64,000 nt of DNA from Halobellus sp. MBLA0158 (GCF_041477585.1 NZ_JBGNYA010000001.1:2480001-2544000); one strand, 5' to 3'; shown: positions 1 through 8,879, counted from the first letter of the stretch. Numbers and translations are program-made. Notes: a model not told the origin generated them from the letters alone.

Positions 1-4
1 GGAT

Positions 5-844
5 ATGACGCTTCACCTGCCGCGGCTCGGGCTCGGGACCTCGGATCTCGGGATCACACTCGGCGACGGTGACGACGACCCGGAGGAGTGTGTCACCGCG
101 GTCGAGACGGCGCTCGATCTGGGCTACCGCCACGTCGACACGGCCCAGATGTACGGGAACGAACACCTGGTCGGAAAGGCCATCGAGCGGTCGGACGTCG
201 GCCGCGACGAGGTCGTTCTCGCCACGAAAGTCCACCCGCAGAACCTCGCGTACGACGACGTCATCGAGACTACGAAGGAGAGCCTCGACAGACTGCGGAC
301 CGACTACGTGGACCTCCTCTACGTCCACTGGCCGATCGACGCGTACGATCCCGACGAGACGCTCCCCGCTTTCGATCGACTCCGCGAGGAGGGCTACATC
401 GACCACGTCGGCGTGAGCAACTTCACCGTCGAGACGCTGGAGGTCGCCCGCGGGGTCCTGGACGCGCCGATCGCGGCGAACCAGATCCAGCTCCATCCGA
501 TGCTGCCGCCGACCGAGGGCGAGCGGGCCGAACTGCTCCCCTACGCCGCCGAACACGACATCGAGGTCGTGGCGTGGTCGCCGCTCGCACGGGGCGAGGC
601 GCTCTCGCTGGCGCCGGTGCGGGCGGTCGCAGAGAAACACGGGGTGAGCCCGGCGCGCGTGATCCTGGCTTGGCTCTCGGATTTCGACGTGAGCGTGGTC
701 GCGAAGGCCTCGACGCGCGACCACCTGGAGGACAACCTCGAAGCGCCGTCGCTGTCGCTCGACGACGAGGACGTCGAACGGATCGAGTCGATCGAGGAGC
801 GAAAGCGGCTGTTCGACCGCGAGGACGCGCCCTGGAATCAATAG
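5..844 (+). CDS. Aldo/keto reductase
   Basis: Cytoplasmic NAD(P)H-dependent reductase of the aldo/keto reductase superfamily (279 aa, a normal length for the short prokaryotic members). The catalytic tetrad is visible as Asp45, Tyr50 (in DTAQMYGNE), Lys75 (ATKVHP) and His108 (YVHWP), and the late KAST motif near residue 233 fits the cofactor-phosphate loop. The physiological substrate cannot be read from the sequence; sugar aldehydes and 2,5-diketogluconate are common in the family. The gene starts at the very edge of the window, so its upstream context is unseen, and a slightly earlier start outside the window cannot be excluded. Nothing links it to the denitrification genes that follow. Confidence 0.9.
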   Translation: MTLHLPRLGLGTSDLGITLGDGDDDPEECVTAVETALDLGYRHVDTAQMYGNEHLVGKAIERSDVGRDEVVLATKVHPQNLAYDDVIETTKESLDRLRTDYVDLLYVHWPIDAYDPDETLPAFDRLREEGYIDHVGVSNFTVETLEVARGVLDAPIAANQIQLHPMLPPTEGERAELLPYAAEHDIEVVAWSPLARGEALSLAPVRAVAEKHGVSPARVILAWLSDFDVSVVAKASTRDHLEDNLEAPSLSLDDEDVERIESIEERKRLFDREDAPWNQ

Positions 845-1045
845 CTCGGCCGGCGCGGCGGGAACTGCCGGTCCGTCGGGAATACGGGCTGTTTGTGTCG
901 AGTCAGCGATCGAATCCGTCAGTAACTGTCGAATAGACAGATGCACTCACGATACTGCATATTTTGGACATTCGTATTTCAAAATTCGAAATGAGAAAAC
1001 AAATGGAGAAGACTTAACCGTATACCCGGTCTGTGTCTAATCGCA

Positions 1046-1240
1046 ATGGCAAACGGTAAGGTTGATTTCTTCAACGACGCAGGCGGTTACGGCTTCATCT
1101 CTACGGACGACTCCGACGACGACGTGTTCTTCCACATGGAAGACGTTGGCGGCGAGGATCTGACCGAAGGGACGGATATTGACTTCGACATCGAACAGTC
1201 CCCCAAGGGACCGCGCGCGACGAACGTCGTCCGCAACTAA
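1046..1240 (+). CDS. cspA: Cold-shock domain protein (CspA family)
   Basis: Small single-stranded nucleic-acid-binding protein of 64 aa, the usual length for haloarchaeal CspA homologues. The beta-barrel RNA-binding motifs are present: the RNP1-like GYGFIS at residues 14-19 and the RNP2-like VFFHM at 27-31. Such proteins act as RNA chaperones in the cytoplasm. An AT-rich stretch with a TATA-like sequence around 1012-1025 lies about 25 bp before the ATG, so the transcript is probably leaderless. A 16-bp perfect palindrome follows the stop codon. The gene stands alone and is not part of the neighbouring nitric oxide reductase unit. Confidence 0.95.
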   Translation: MANGKVDFFNDAGGYGFISTDDSDDDVFFHMEDVGGEDLTEGTDIDFDIEQSPKGPRATNVVRN

Positions 1241-1252
1241 CGTAGCGTTCGC

Positions 1253-1268
1253 GTCGCCGCGCGGCGAC
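1253..1268 (+). terminator. Perfect 16-bp palindrome after cspA
   Basis: GTCGCCGC followed directly by GCGGCGAC forms a perfect inverted repeat 12 bp after the cspA stop, with a short T-run near 1280. The position suggests transcript termination or 3'-end protection. Archaeal terminators usually need only a T-run, so the hairpin's role is an inference. Confidence 0.4.
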
Positions 1269-1453
1269 ACGACGACACCACTTTTGCAGTAACTCAGCCG
1301 CAGAGAGGCGTCACGGGCGACCGTCCCGCCGATACGTACTGGATACGCACGAAGTGATTCGATGAGTGATTCGGACGAGGCCATCGACGACCGCGAAGCG
1401 CGCACCGAGAAACGGCCCGACCGATCGCGCCGCAATACTTCGAGCGCGCCCGA

Positions 1454-3736
1454 TCAGTCGTCGCCCAGGACCCCCTCGGCGACGGCCATATCCTCGACGT
1501 CGGGGTCTTCCTCGGAGTGCCGGAGGACGAACCGCTTTCTGAGGATGTCGGCGGCGTAGATGACCGTCCCGACGATGATGAGGGTGTCTCCCGGCAGCCG
1601 CGCCCAGAACAGCGTCTGGATGATCGGCTGCTCGTAGAACGCGAGGCTACGCGCGGCCGCGTACGTCCCGGTGAAGGCCGTCTCCAGCTGGAGGAAGCCC
1701 ACCGGGAGCACCGAGACGAACACCATCAGCGCGAGGCCGACGTTCCAGCACCAGAACGCCGCCCGGAGCCAGGAGCCGTCCCAGCGTGCCGGCTTGATGG
1801 CGATCTGGAGCATATACGCGACCATCCCCAGCGCGAGGAAGCCGAACGCGCCGAACATCGCCGCGTGGCCGTGGCCGACCGTGAGGTAGGTGCCGTGCTC
1901 GTAGTAGTTGATCAGCGGGAGGTTGATGAAGAACCCGAGCACGCCGGCGCCGACGAAGTTCCAGACGCCGCTGGCGACGATGAACATAAAGGGGATGCGG
2001 TAGGGGAACTCGCCCGCCGACATCGCGCGGTACTGGCCGAGCGCCTCATAGAGGATGAACACGAGCGGGATCAGCTCCAGCGTGGAGAAGACGCTCCCGA
2101 TCGGGACCCACATATCGGGCATCCCGATCCACCAGTAGTGGTGGGAGACCCCGATGACGCCGGTGCCCATCACGAGGAGCGCCTGGAGCATCACGGCCTT
2201 CTCGGCGCTGCGGCGCGAGAGGAGGTTCATCGACACCAGCGTCAGGCCGACGATGGCGACGATGAAGAACTCGAAGGCGCCCTCGACCCACATATGGACG
2301 ACCCACCACCGCCAGAACTCCGTGACAGCGATGTTCGTCGAGGGGGTAAAGAGGAAGCCCGCGGTGAACAGCAGGGCGATCGAGCCGCCGGCGTAGAGGA
2401 TCATATGCGCGAGGCCGTACGGCGGCTCGCGGTCCAAGAGCGGCTTCAGCCCGCGGATCGCCAGCACCGCCCAGATGCCGAAGCCGGCGAGGATGCCGAA
2501 CTGCCAGACCTTTCCGACTTCGAGGTATTCGAGGCCCTCGTTGCCGAGGAGCCACCACAGCTGGCCGTCGAAGTAGCCGTTGGCGCCGAGCCAGATGCCG
2601 CCGAGGCCGCCGACCACGACCACGACCAGCGCGCCCAGGAGGCCGTTCACGTAGGTGGACTGCCGCGTCGGCTCGTGGCCCGTCAGGAGCGGCGGGAGGA
2701 AGAGCCCGGCGCCGAGCCACGTCGTCGCGATCCAGAGGATCCCCAGATCGATGTGCCAGGTCTTCGCGATGGCGAAGGGGAGCAGCTGGAGGATGTGGAC
2801 GCCGAAGACGCGTTCGATGCCGAAGAAGCCGGCGCGCTCGATGTAGAAGTGCGCCAGCAGGCCGCCCAAGAGGACCTGCGCGAGGAACAGCCCGGCGGCG
2901 ATTGGAATGAACCGCAGGGCGGAGCGCTGGCTCGGGAAGACGCTCATCTCGCCGGGCTTCGGCACCGAGATGCCCTCGGCCTTCGGCTCCGGGAGTTCGA
3001 CCGCGCGGTAGAGCCAGATGCCGGCGCCCGCGCCCGCGACGAGTAAGACCATCGCGATGACGCTCCAGGTCATCGCGGCGCCGGTGGCGTCGTTACCCGC
3101 GCCGGGCTGGTACGGCCAGTCGTTGGTGTAGGTGTGGCTGCCGCCCGGGCGCTCGGTGTGGGAGAACCACGCGGTCCACATCGCGAAGTCCGCGAACTGC
3201 CGCGCCTCCTCGGAGGACTCGATCATCCCCGCGGGGACGCCGCGGTCGTGTGAGCCGTCGTGGTAGCGCTGGACGTACTCCTGGCGGACCTGCCGGTGGG
3301 CGTACAGCTCGGCGGCGGAGTACTGGATCGCGCCCCCGTCGTAGCCCGAATCGAGCTCCTGTTCGACGACGTCGGCGACGGCAGCCTGCTCGGACGACGC
3401 GAGGTCGCCGTAGGCGCTCCCGTAGCGCTCCTGGGCGTAGTACTCCCGCATGTACTGGACCTTCAGGTCCAGGGCGTCGGCGGTGTAGTCGGTGCCGTAG
3501 TACGCGCCGTTGCCCAGGATCGAGCCGTGGTTCATCAGGCCGTTCTTCTGGAACACGCGCTTGCCTTCGCGGACCTGTTCGTCGGTGGCGACGACCTCGC
3601 CGTCGGGTCCGACGACCTCCTCGGGGATGGGCGGCGCCTCCTGATAGGCGAACCAGGCGCCCGCGCCCATCACGACGAGGTTGAACACGAACACGACGAC
3701 GATCGCCTTCGCTATCGTCTTTCGTCTCAGCTTCAT
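1454..3736 (-). CDS. norB: Quinol-dependent nitric oxide reductase, large fused subunit
   Basis: Integral membrane enzyme that reduces two NO to N2O with electrons from quinol, the third step of denitrification. About 760 aa, the length of single-chain qNOR (NorZ-type) in which a NorC-like N-terminal domain is fused to the catalytic subunit. One N-terminal membrane helix (about residues 8-30) precedes a soluble domain without a CXXCH heme c motif, as expected for qNOR. Some twelve further helices follow, carrying conserved histidines in WHIDLG, HHYWWIG and GHGHAAMFG and the acidic HMWVEGAFEFF. I chose ATG 3736. A GTG three codons upstream (3745) is in frame, but a TATA-like ttttgata at about 3758-3765 predicts a leaderless start at about 3736. 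A CGAATATGTTCG box lies 71 bp upstream. Confidence 0.93.
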   Translation of the reverse strand: MKLRRKTIAKAIVVVFVFNLVVMGAGAWFAYQEAPPIPEEVVGPDGEVVATDEQVREGKRVFQKNGLMNHGSILGNGAYYGTDYTADALDLKVQYMREYYAQERYGSAYGDLASSEQAAVADVVEQELDSGYDGGAIQYSAAELYAHRQVRQEYVQRYHDGSHDRGVPAGMIESSEEARQFADFAMWTAWFSHTERPGGSHTYTNDWPYQPGAGNDATGAAMTWSVIAMVLLVAGAGAGIWLYRAVELPEPKAEGISVPKPGEMSVFPSQRSALRFIPIAAGLFLAQVLLGGLLAHFYIERAGFFGIERVFGVHILQLLPFAIAKTWHIDLGILWIATTWLGAGLFLPPLLTGHEPTRQSTYVNGLLGALVVVVVGGLGGIWLGANGYFDGQLWWLLGNEGLEYLEVGKVWQFGILAGFGIWAVLAIRGLKPLLDREPPYGLAHMILYAGGSIALLFTAGFLFTPSTNIAVTEFWRWWVVHMWVEGAFEFFIVAIVGLTLVSMNLLSRRSAEKAVMLQALLVMGTGVIGVSHHYWWIGMPDMWVPIGSVFSTLELIPLVFILYEALGQYRAMSAGEFPYRIPFMFIVASGVWNFVGAGVLGFFINLPLINYYEHGTYLTVGHGHAAMFGAFGFLALGMVAYMLQIAIKPARWDGSWLRAAFWCWNVGLALMVFVSVLPVGFLQLETAFTGTYAAARSLAFYEQPIIQTLFWARLPGDTLIIVGTVIYAADILRKRFVLRHSEEDPDVEDMAVAEGVLGDD

Positions 3737-3801
3737 AGGTGACACTCTAGAGCGGACGTATCAAAATCCGGAACCCGGTTTTCGGATCCGGTCGGTCGGT
3801 C

Positions 3802-3813
3802 CGAATATGTTCG
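3802..3813 (-). promoter_or_regulatory. Denitrification-box palindrome upstream of norB
   Basis: CGAATATGTTCG (CGAACATATTCG on the norB strand). Its centre is about 45 bp upstream of the norB TATA-like element and 71.5 bp from the ATG. The sequence is the same as the boxes before the CGCGG-protein and DUF2249 genes. Confidence 0.75.
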
Positions 3814-3867
3814 TTCTGCCCCGTTGCTCCGTTCGTTCCGTTCCTCAACGGAAACCGCGGGACGCCG

Positions 3868-5013
3868 TCAGCCCTCGTAGCCGGCGTACTCCATCAGCTG
3901 TGCGAAGATGTCCGTGTCCATCGCGGACTCGTAGACGACGCCGCCGAGCATCCCGCCGGGGTAGAAGCCGCCGTTCATCACGTGGTTCACCTTGTGGCAG
4001 TGCATCAGGTAGATGCCTGGGTCGGCGTCGGCGGTGAACTCGATGGTGTGCCGCTCGGCGGGGGCGACGTTCGTCACGTCCATCTCGTGGCGGGCGGCCT
4101 CCGGAATCGTCCCGCCGTCCTTTTCCACCCGCTGGAAGCGGTGATTGTGGATGTGCAGCGGGTGGCTCATATAGCCGCCGTTGACGAAGTGAACTCTCAC
4201 TTGGTCGCCCTCGCTGACGATGATCGGCGAGCCGTCCTCGGGGTGGAGCGTCCGCGGCGCGCTCTTGCCGTTGACGGTGAAGACGTCGGGCTTGCGGTTC
4301 TGCGGGTCGTAGGTGGCGTCCTGGCCCGCGGCCATCCGCGAGAGCCGGGAGTCCCAGTCCTTGACCGTCATGAAGTACTCGCGGTCGGCGCGCTCGTAGC
4401 CCTTCGGATCGACGCGGAAGATGCCGAACATCCCCATCTCGACGTGCCGGTGGGTCTGGTAGTGGCAGTGGTACAGGTGCGTGCCGGGGACGTTCGCGGG
4501 GATGGTGTAGGTGTGCTTCTCGCCGGGACCGACGCGGATGCCGGTCGTCGTCGGGACGCCGTCGTCCTCCCAGGCCTTCCGGACGCCGTGGAAGTGGAGG
4601 GTATGGGGTCGCATTCCGTCGGTGTTGTCGAGGGTGACCTCCATGTCCTCGCCTTCGGTCGTCCGGAGGATCGGTCCGGGGACGCTGGGGTCGCCGTCGT
4701 CGGCCTGGAACGCCCACACGCGCGGCAGTTCCACGGGCCCGCCCATCGTCTCCAGCGGGTGGACGGCGTGGCGTGCGGGCGTCGACTTCAGCGTCACCGA
4801 CCCGCCCTGCTCGTCGACGTCGACGACCTCCGGCGGACTCGTCGAGGGAACCGAACCATCCGTCGTCGCCTGATTCGCCGTCTGCGACGCCTGGACGCGC
4901 TCTTCGGTCGGGGCCGTACAGCCGGCGAGACCGAGCGCGCCGGCGGAGCCGGTGGCAGCGAGGAATTCGCGACGCGACATCGTCGAACCGGGTGCGCCTA
5001 CGGGTGTGCTCAT
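3868..5013 (-). CDS. Two-domain multicopper oxidase, Tat lipoprotein
   Basis: Exported copper oxidase of 381 aa. The N terminus has a twin-arginine motif (SRREFLAA, residues 13-20) and a lipobox ending at Cys32 (GLAGC), so it is predicted to be anchored outside the membrane. There are two cupredoxin domains. Domain 1 contains HTLHFHG and HCHYQTHRHVEM, a complete type-1 copper signature (Cys, His, Met) plus HxH ligands. Domain 2 contains HPLHIHNH and HCHKVNH, where the usual axial Met is not at the expected spacing. This resembles small two-domain laccases rather than NirK, whose genuine copy lies at 14.8 kb. Start at ATG 5013, with a second ATG at 4980; a TATA box (ggtataagg, 5041-5049) fits a near-leaderless start at 5013. 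A denitrification box lies upstream. Confidence 0.85.
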   Translation of the reverse strand: MSTPVGAPGSTMSRREFLAATGSAGALGLAGCTAPTEERVQASQTANQATTDGSVPSTSPPEVVDVDEQGGSVTLKSTPARHAVHPLETMGGPVELPRVWAFQADDGDPSVPGPILRTTEGEDMEVTLDNTDGMRPHTLHFHGVRKAWEDDGVPTTTGIRVGPGEKHTYTIPANVPGTHLYHCHYQTHRHVEMGMFGIFRVDPKGYERADREYFMTVKDWDSRLSRMAAGQDATYDPQNRKPDVFTVNGKSAPRTLHPEDGSPIIVSEGDQVRVHFVNGGYMSHPLHIHNHRFQRVEKDGGTIPEAARHEMDVTNVAPAERHTIEFTADADPGIYLMHCHKVNHVMNGGFYPGGMLGGVVYESAMDTDIFAQLMEYAGYEG

Positions 5014-5080
5014 TACACTCGGTGCTGGGGGCCAGACGGCGGTATAAGGTGAACTCGCTTCCAGCCGGTCCGGACGGCGT

Positions 5081-5092
5081 CGAACATATTCG
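5081..5092 (-). promoter_or_regulatory. Denitrification-box palindrome upstream of the multicopper oxidase
   Basis: CGAACATATTCG, centred 42 bp upstream of the TATA box at about 5044 and 73.5 bp from ATG 5013. It is located between this gene and the divergent winged-helix gene at 5234, so it could serve either. Confidence 0.75.
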
Positions 5093-5233
5093 GAGGATCC
5101 GCGCGGGAGCTCTTTCGGGAATGGGTCCGAAGACGAAAGGAAACTACTTCCCGTCCGCGCGTGCGCTCCACGAGTAGACGGCGCACCGGCCCACGCGCGG
5201 TCGTGGCCGGCCGCGTCGACGCCCCGAGAATCG

Positions 5234-5605
5234 ATGTCTTCGAACCCCCTCTCCGACGCGCTGACGCCCGATCCGGAGTCCGTCTTCGCCGCGCTCGCGG
5301 ACCCGCAGTGTCGGGCGCTCCTCCGCGCGCTCGACCGGCCGAAGACGGCCACGGAGCTCGCAGACGCCGTCGAGATGCCGCGGTCGACGGCCTACGAGAA
5401 ACTGCGCCGCCTCGCCGACGCCGGGCTCGTCCGGAAGCGGGAGACCGCAGATGAGGTCCGGTACGCGATCGACTTCGAGACGGTCGTCGTGCGCACCGAC
5501 GACGACGATGACCTGTCGGTGTCTGTGTCCCGGCCCTCGAAGTCGGCCGCCGAGCAGCTGACCGGGATGTGGCGCGAGGTGCGGTCGGAAGCCAGCGGCG
5601 ACTGA
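5234..5605 (+). CDS. Winged-helix (ArsR/TrmB-like) transcriptional regulator
   Basis: Cytoplasmic DNA-binding protein of 123 aa. Residues 1-75 form a winged helix: FAALADPQCRALLRAL, then TATELADAV and the recognition helix PRSTAYEKLRRLADAGLV. A short beta-rich segment and a C-terminal helix (SAAEQLTGMWREV) follow and may dimerise. No metal-binding Cys pair typical of ArsR is present. The protein is a clear paralogue of the regulator at 14019-14390, which adjoins nirK, and both share the N-terminal pattern NPLSDA. It is divergent from the multicopper oxidase, with a palindromic box in the shared upstream region. A role in controlling copper or denitrification genes is an inference from position. 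Confidence 0.85.
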   Translation: MSSNPLSDALTPDPESVFAALADPQCRALLRALDRPKTATELADAVEMPRSTAYEKLRRLADAGLVRKRETADEVRYAIDFETVVVRTDDDDDLSVSVSRPSKSAAEQLTGMWREVRSEASGD

Positions 5606-5674
5606 TAATCACGGTGACGAGGCGTCGGCGGCTTCCGTGCGGACTTATGGGGCTGGCCGGGATTTTGGGAACTG

Positions 5675-6310
5675 ATGGCCAGAGCCACTCTCGTTCTCGA
5701 CCTCCCCGAGCAGGTGTGGGTCTCGACGCTCTCGCGGGAGTACCCCGACGCGGAGTTCACCGTCCTGGCGGCGATGCCCGCCGACGACACCGGCGTGGGG
5801 CTCGTCGAGATCTCCGCCGCGGACATCCAGGCGATCGTGGCGACGATCGACGGCTACGAGACCGTCTTCGACGTCACGGTGCTGGAGGCACAGCCCGACC
5901 GCGCGCTGGTGCAGTTCGAGACCACGGAGCCGCTCCTCCTCCGTTCGCTGAGCGAGGCCGGGATCCCGCTGGAGCTTCCGATCACCATCGTCGACGGCGA
6001 GGTCACCGTCGAGGTCACCGCCTCCCGGGAGCGCCTCTCGGAGCTCGGCGACCTCCTGGAGCAGTTCGGCATCCCCTTCGATCTCGTCTCCGTGACCCAA
6101 TCTGTCGACACGCAGTCGCTCCTGACCACAGAGCAGCACGAGCTCCTGGAGACCGCGATCGAGGAGGGGTACTACGACACGCCCCGGACGTGTACGCTGA
6201 CCGAACTGGCCGAGTCGGTCGGCCTCGCCAAGTCGACGACCAGCGAGAAGCTCCACCGCGCCGAGAGCAAGGTGATAAAGGAGTTCGTCGGCGCCGACGA
6301 CGCGGAGTAG
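5675..6310 (+). CDS. Bat-type (HTH_10) transcriptional regulator
   Basis: Haloarchaeal regulator of 211 aa. The N-terminal about 140 residues form a beta-rich sensory or oligomerisation domain of the kind found in bacterio-opsin-activator relatives. The C terminus carries the HTH_10 domain (LTTEQHELLETAIEEGYYDTPR, then LTELAESVGLAKSTTSEKLHRAESKVI). NarO and DmsR, known regulators of nitrate and DMSO respiration in Haloferax, have this general plan. NarO, as I recall, also has a cluster of conserved cysteines, whereas this protein has only one Cys, so it is not a straightforward NarO. It lies 70 bp after the winged-helix gene on the same strand. It is a candidate reader of the palindromic box in this island; that is inference. 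Confidence 0.85.
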   Translation: MARATLVLDLPEQVWVSTLSREYPDAEFTVLAAMPADDTGVGLVEISAADIQAIVATIDGYETVFDVTVLEAQPDRALVQFETTEPLLLRSLSEAGIPLELPITIVDGEVTVEVTASRERLSELGDLLEQFGIPFDLVSVTQSVDTQSLLTTEQHELLETAIEEGYYDTPRTCTLTELAESVGLAKSTTSEKLHRAESKVIKEFVGADDAE

Positions 6311-6340
6311 CGGCCGCCGCGAGAGCCGCCCCCCGGCCGA

Positions 6341-7114
6341 TCAGCGGGACGCCGACCCCGGCCCGCTCGCCACTTCGCGTTCCGACAGCCGCCGCTCGAC
6401 GCGCTCGACGGCGCGGGAGAGCGCCTCCAGCGCCGCGTCGCGCCCGTCGTCGACGAGGTCGCGCGAGGGGCTGGCCAACGACAGCGACCCGGCCACCTCG
6501 TCGAGGACGACGGGCATTCCGATGGCGTAGATCCCCGAGATATCCTGGCCGCGGTTGATCGCGTAGCCGCGCGAGCGGATCCGGTCGAGGTCGGTCCGCA
6601 GTTCGGCGGGCGTGACGCCGTCGCCGCTGGCGGCGGTCTCCACCAGGATCTCGTCGAGGCGGTCGTCGGGGAGGTACGCGAGGATCGCCTTGCCGGCGGC
6701 CGTCCGGGTGATGGGCGACCAGTCGCCGACGAGCAGGTCGGGGTTGTGCGTCGGGTTCGACCCCGCGCCGTTGACGAACATCAGCCGGCCGCCCTCCTCG
6801 ATGGCGGCCCAGGCCGTCTCCCCGGTCCGATCCGCGAGGTCCCGCAGGGGCTGTTTGGCGGCGACGTAGAACGGCTGGCGGGACTTGACGACCGTGCCGA
6901 CGTGGAACCACTGGTGGGAGAGCCGGTAGGTGCCGCCGTCGTTGATCGCGTAGCCGTGGGCGGCGAGCGTCTTGAGGTGGCGATGGGTCGTGCTCTTCGT
7001 GAGGTCGAGCCGCTCGGCGAGTTCGGTGACGCCGGCGGGGCCGCTCTCGGTCAGCGCCTCGACGATCCGCAGGAGCGTCTCGTCGGCGCCGACGAGGGAT
7101 CCGTTCCCGCTCAT
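6341..7114 (-). CDS. IclR-family transcriptional regulator
   Basis: Regulator of 257 aa. The N-terminal winged helix (residues about 10-65) includes GVTELAERLDLTKSTTHRHLKTLAAHGY. It is followed by an IclR effector domain ending in a segment like GIYAIGMPVVLDE. Members usually sense small organic acids and control nearby catabolic genes. ATG 7114 gives a normal family start; longer upstream reading frames lack similarity. It sits 68 bp downstream of the Rieske gene on the same strand, so it probably controls, or is co-transcribed with, the Rieske-amidohydrolase pair. Confidence 0.9.
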   Translation of the reverse strand: MSGNGSLVGADETLLRIVEALTESGPAGVTELAERLDLTKSTTHRHLKTLAAHGYAINDGGTYRLSHQWFHVGTVVKSRQPFYVAAKQPLRDLADRTGETAWAAIEEGGRLMFVNGAGSNPTHNPDLLVGDWSPITRTAAGKAILAYLPDDRLDEILVETAASGDGVTPAELRTDLDRIRSRGYAINRGQDISGIYAIGMPVVLDEVAGSLSLASPSRDLVDDGRDAALEALSRAVERVERRLSEREVASGPGSASR

Positions 7115-7182
7115 ATCACTGGAAGCGATCGGGGCTCGATAAATCCCCCGGCACGATCGGCGAGCCGTCCCACCACGCCGGG

Positions 7183-7578
7183 CTACGGGGCCCGCCGGTC
7201 GCCGACGTGGACGACGCCATCCTCGACGACGACCTCGTAGGTGGGCAAGACGATGTCGTCGTTGCCGAGGTGCTCGCCGGTCTCGATATCGTAGGACCAC
7301 CCGTGCCACGGGCAGGAGATGACACACTCCTCGTCGGTGTAGGAGCGCTCGACGCGCTTGCCGGGCTCTTCGAACTCGCCGACGAGCTTGCGGTGGGTCT
7401 TCCCGCTACAGACCGGGCCGCCGTCGTGGAGGCAGTGGTTCTGCAGGGCGTAGAACTCGCCTTCGACCCGGAGGACGCCCACCTCGGCGCCGTCGATCTC
7501 GACGAACGCCCGGTCGCCGTCCTCGAAGTCGTCGGCGGGGCCGACCGCCACGAGGTCGCCGGCCGAATCGCCGCTCAC
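7183..7578 (-). CDS. Rieske [2Fe-2S] ferredoxin-like protein
   Basis: Small soluble electron carrier of 131 aa with a complete Rieske cluster-binding set: Cys49-X-His51 in NHCLHDGG and Cys89-X2-His92 in CPWHGWSYD. A loop longer than usual separates the two halves. It resembles the ferredoxin components of aromatic-ring dioxygenase systems or NirD-like small subunits, but no oxygenase is present here. The start is GTG 7578, whose GTGA overlaps the stop of the upstream amidohydrolase by 4 bp, so the pair is translationally coupled. Its partner enzyme is unknown. Confidence 0.88.
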   Translation of the reverse strand: MSGDSAGDLVAVGPADDFEDGDRAFVEIDGAEVGVLRVEGEFYALQNHCLHDGGPVCSGKTHRKLVGEFEEPGKRVERSYTDEECVISCPWHGWSYDIETGEHLGNDDIVLPTYEVVVEDGVVHVGDRRAP

Positions 7579-8693
7579 AGGCCGAACACCTCCGCGGCGT
7601 TCTCGCCGAGGATGCCACGTTTCTCCGCCTCGGAGAGGAACGGCAGGTCGATGACCGTCGTCGGGCGGTCGTAGTCCCAGTGGGGGTAATCGGAGGCGAA
7701 GAGCAGTTGATCGGGGCCGACCATCTCGATGCACTTCCGGAGGTACTCGGGATCGGCGGAGACCTCCAGCGGCTGGGTGCCGTAGTAGAAGTCGGTGATG
7801 TACTCGCCGGGCTGTTTTTCGAGGAGCGGCGCCTCCTCGGGGCGCTTGAGGTATTCCTCGTCGAGCCGCGTCATCAGCGAGGGGAGGTACGTCACCCCCG
7901 ACTCCATGAAGGAGATGTCGAGGTCGGGGAACTTCTCGGGGACGCCCTGGACGACGAGGCTGACGATCTGGGACATATTCGACTCCAGGAAGCCGAGCGT
8001 GTGAGTTTCGAGCATCTCTTGGTAGCCGCCGCGGACGTACTCGTCGAGGCCGGCGCCGCCGGTGTGGAACACCGCGGGCAGGCCCATATCCTCACAGCGC
8101 TCGTACAGCGGGTCGTACTTTCGATTTCCGAGCGGCGGCGTCGCGCCCGCGGTCACGAAGCAGGCGCCGACGTACTCCTCGCGGCCCTCGATCTCGTCGA
8201 GGATCTCCAGGGAGGCGTCGACGTCGTAGTATGGGATCGGCGCGAGGCCGAGGATGCCGTCGTCGGGGTCGAGCACCTCCTCGCTCATGTACTCGACGTA
8301 GGCCTTCGCGAAGGCGGCCTGGCGAGTGTCGTCGGCGGTGGTGCCCGCGCCGGCGAGGATGAGATGCGAGATCAGGAGCGTCTGGTCGACGCCGATGGCC
8401 TCCATCCCCTCGCGGATGCGCTCGGGCGTCTCGGGGTCGTCGGGGTACGAGGAGTGCTCGCGGGTGATCTTCCCGTGGGCCTGGCGGTCGCCGGTCGAGA
8501 AGGGGAAGAAGGAGCTGAGATTCTGCTTTGCGCCCTTCTCGTCGAAGTTGCTGCCCTCGAACTGGGTCTTCCAGGGCTCGTCCATGTACTCCGCGACGTC
8601 TTTGAACGACTCCATATAGTGGCAGTCGCAGTCGATCACGTGGTAGGCGTCGAGGTCGTCCGCGCGCCTCGGTTCCGCGTCGGGCTGAGACAT
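7575..8693 (-). CDS. Amidohydrolase (ACMSD-like, amidohydrolase 2 family)
   Basis: Predicted metal-dependent hydrolase or decarboxylase of 372 aa with a TIM-barrel fold. The N-terminal metal motif DCDCH (Asp21, Asp23, His25) is unusual but matches the DxDxH variant of the family. Other likely ligands are in FHTGG, and the late catalytic Asp is in ASDYPHWDY. Relatives act on aromatic acids such as salicylates, resorcylates or aminocarboxymuconate semialdehyde; the substrate is not readable here. I chose ATG 8693 over GTG 8702 because a TATA-like tttaatatc at 8715-8723 predicts a leaderless transcript from there. It is first in an operon with the Rieske gene, probably regulated by the IclR gene downstream. 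Confidence 0.87.
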   Translation of the reverse strand: MSQPDAEPRRADDLDAYHVIDCDCHYMESFKDVAEYMDEPWKTQFEGSNFDEKGAKQNLSSFFPFSTGDRQAHGKITREHSSYPDDPETPERIREGMEAIGVDQTLLISHLILAGAGTTADDTRQAAFAKAYVEYMSEEVLDPDDGILGLAPIPYYDVDASLEILDEIEGREEYVGACFVTAGATPPLGNRKYDPLYERCEDMGLPAVFHTGGAGLDEYVRGGYQEMLETHTLGFLESNMSQIVSLVVQGVPEKFPDLDISFMESGVTYLPSLMTRLDEEYLKRPEEAPLLEKQPGEYITDFYYGTQPLEVSADPEYLRKCIEMVGPDQLLFASDYPHWDYDRPTTVIDLPFLSEAEKRGILGENAAEVFGL

Positions 8694-8857
8694 ACTCCTC
8701 ACCTGCGATCAGTTGATATTAAAGACGTCGCAGCAACCGATCGATCGATTGTATCTGAAATCGTATGTAGATGCTGTACATCGATTATATCGAGACACAT
8801 CGGGGATAGAATAGACTATCCCGTATTACGAGACAGTTTATATACAATGTCGGATCC

Positions 8858-8879
8858 CGAAACGGCGCCGGCCGTTTCG
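8858..8879. promoter_or_regulatory. 9-bp-arm inverted repeat
   Basis: CGAAACGGC, a 4-bp spacer GCCG, then GCCGTTTCG, a perfect dyad. It lies between the amidohydrolase and TetR genes. It could be an operator or an RNA hairpin; the binding protein is unknown. Confidence 0.45.

Noticed and set aside
1362..1559. 65-aa plus-strand frame after cspA
   Set aside because: It starts with acidic residues but then runs antisense into norB and turns Ser/Arg/Thr-rich like a shadow frame.
1517..3046. 509-aa plus-strand open frame
   Set aside because: It is the reverse shadow of norB; GC-rich codons in haloarchaea keep antisense frames open.
5675..6310. Calling this Bat-type regulator NarO
   Set aside because: It has only one cysteine, while NarO as I recall needs several; size and HTH_10 alone are not enough.
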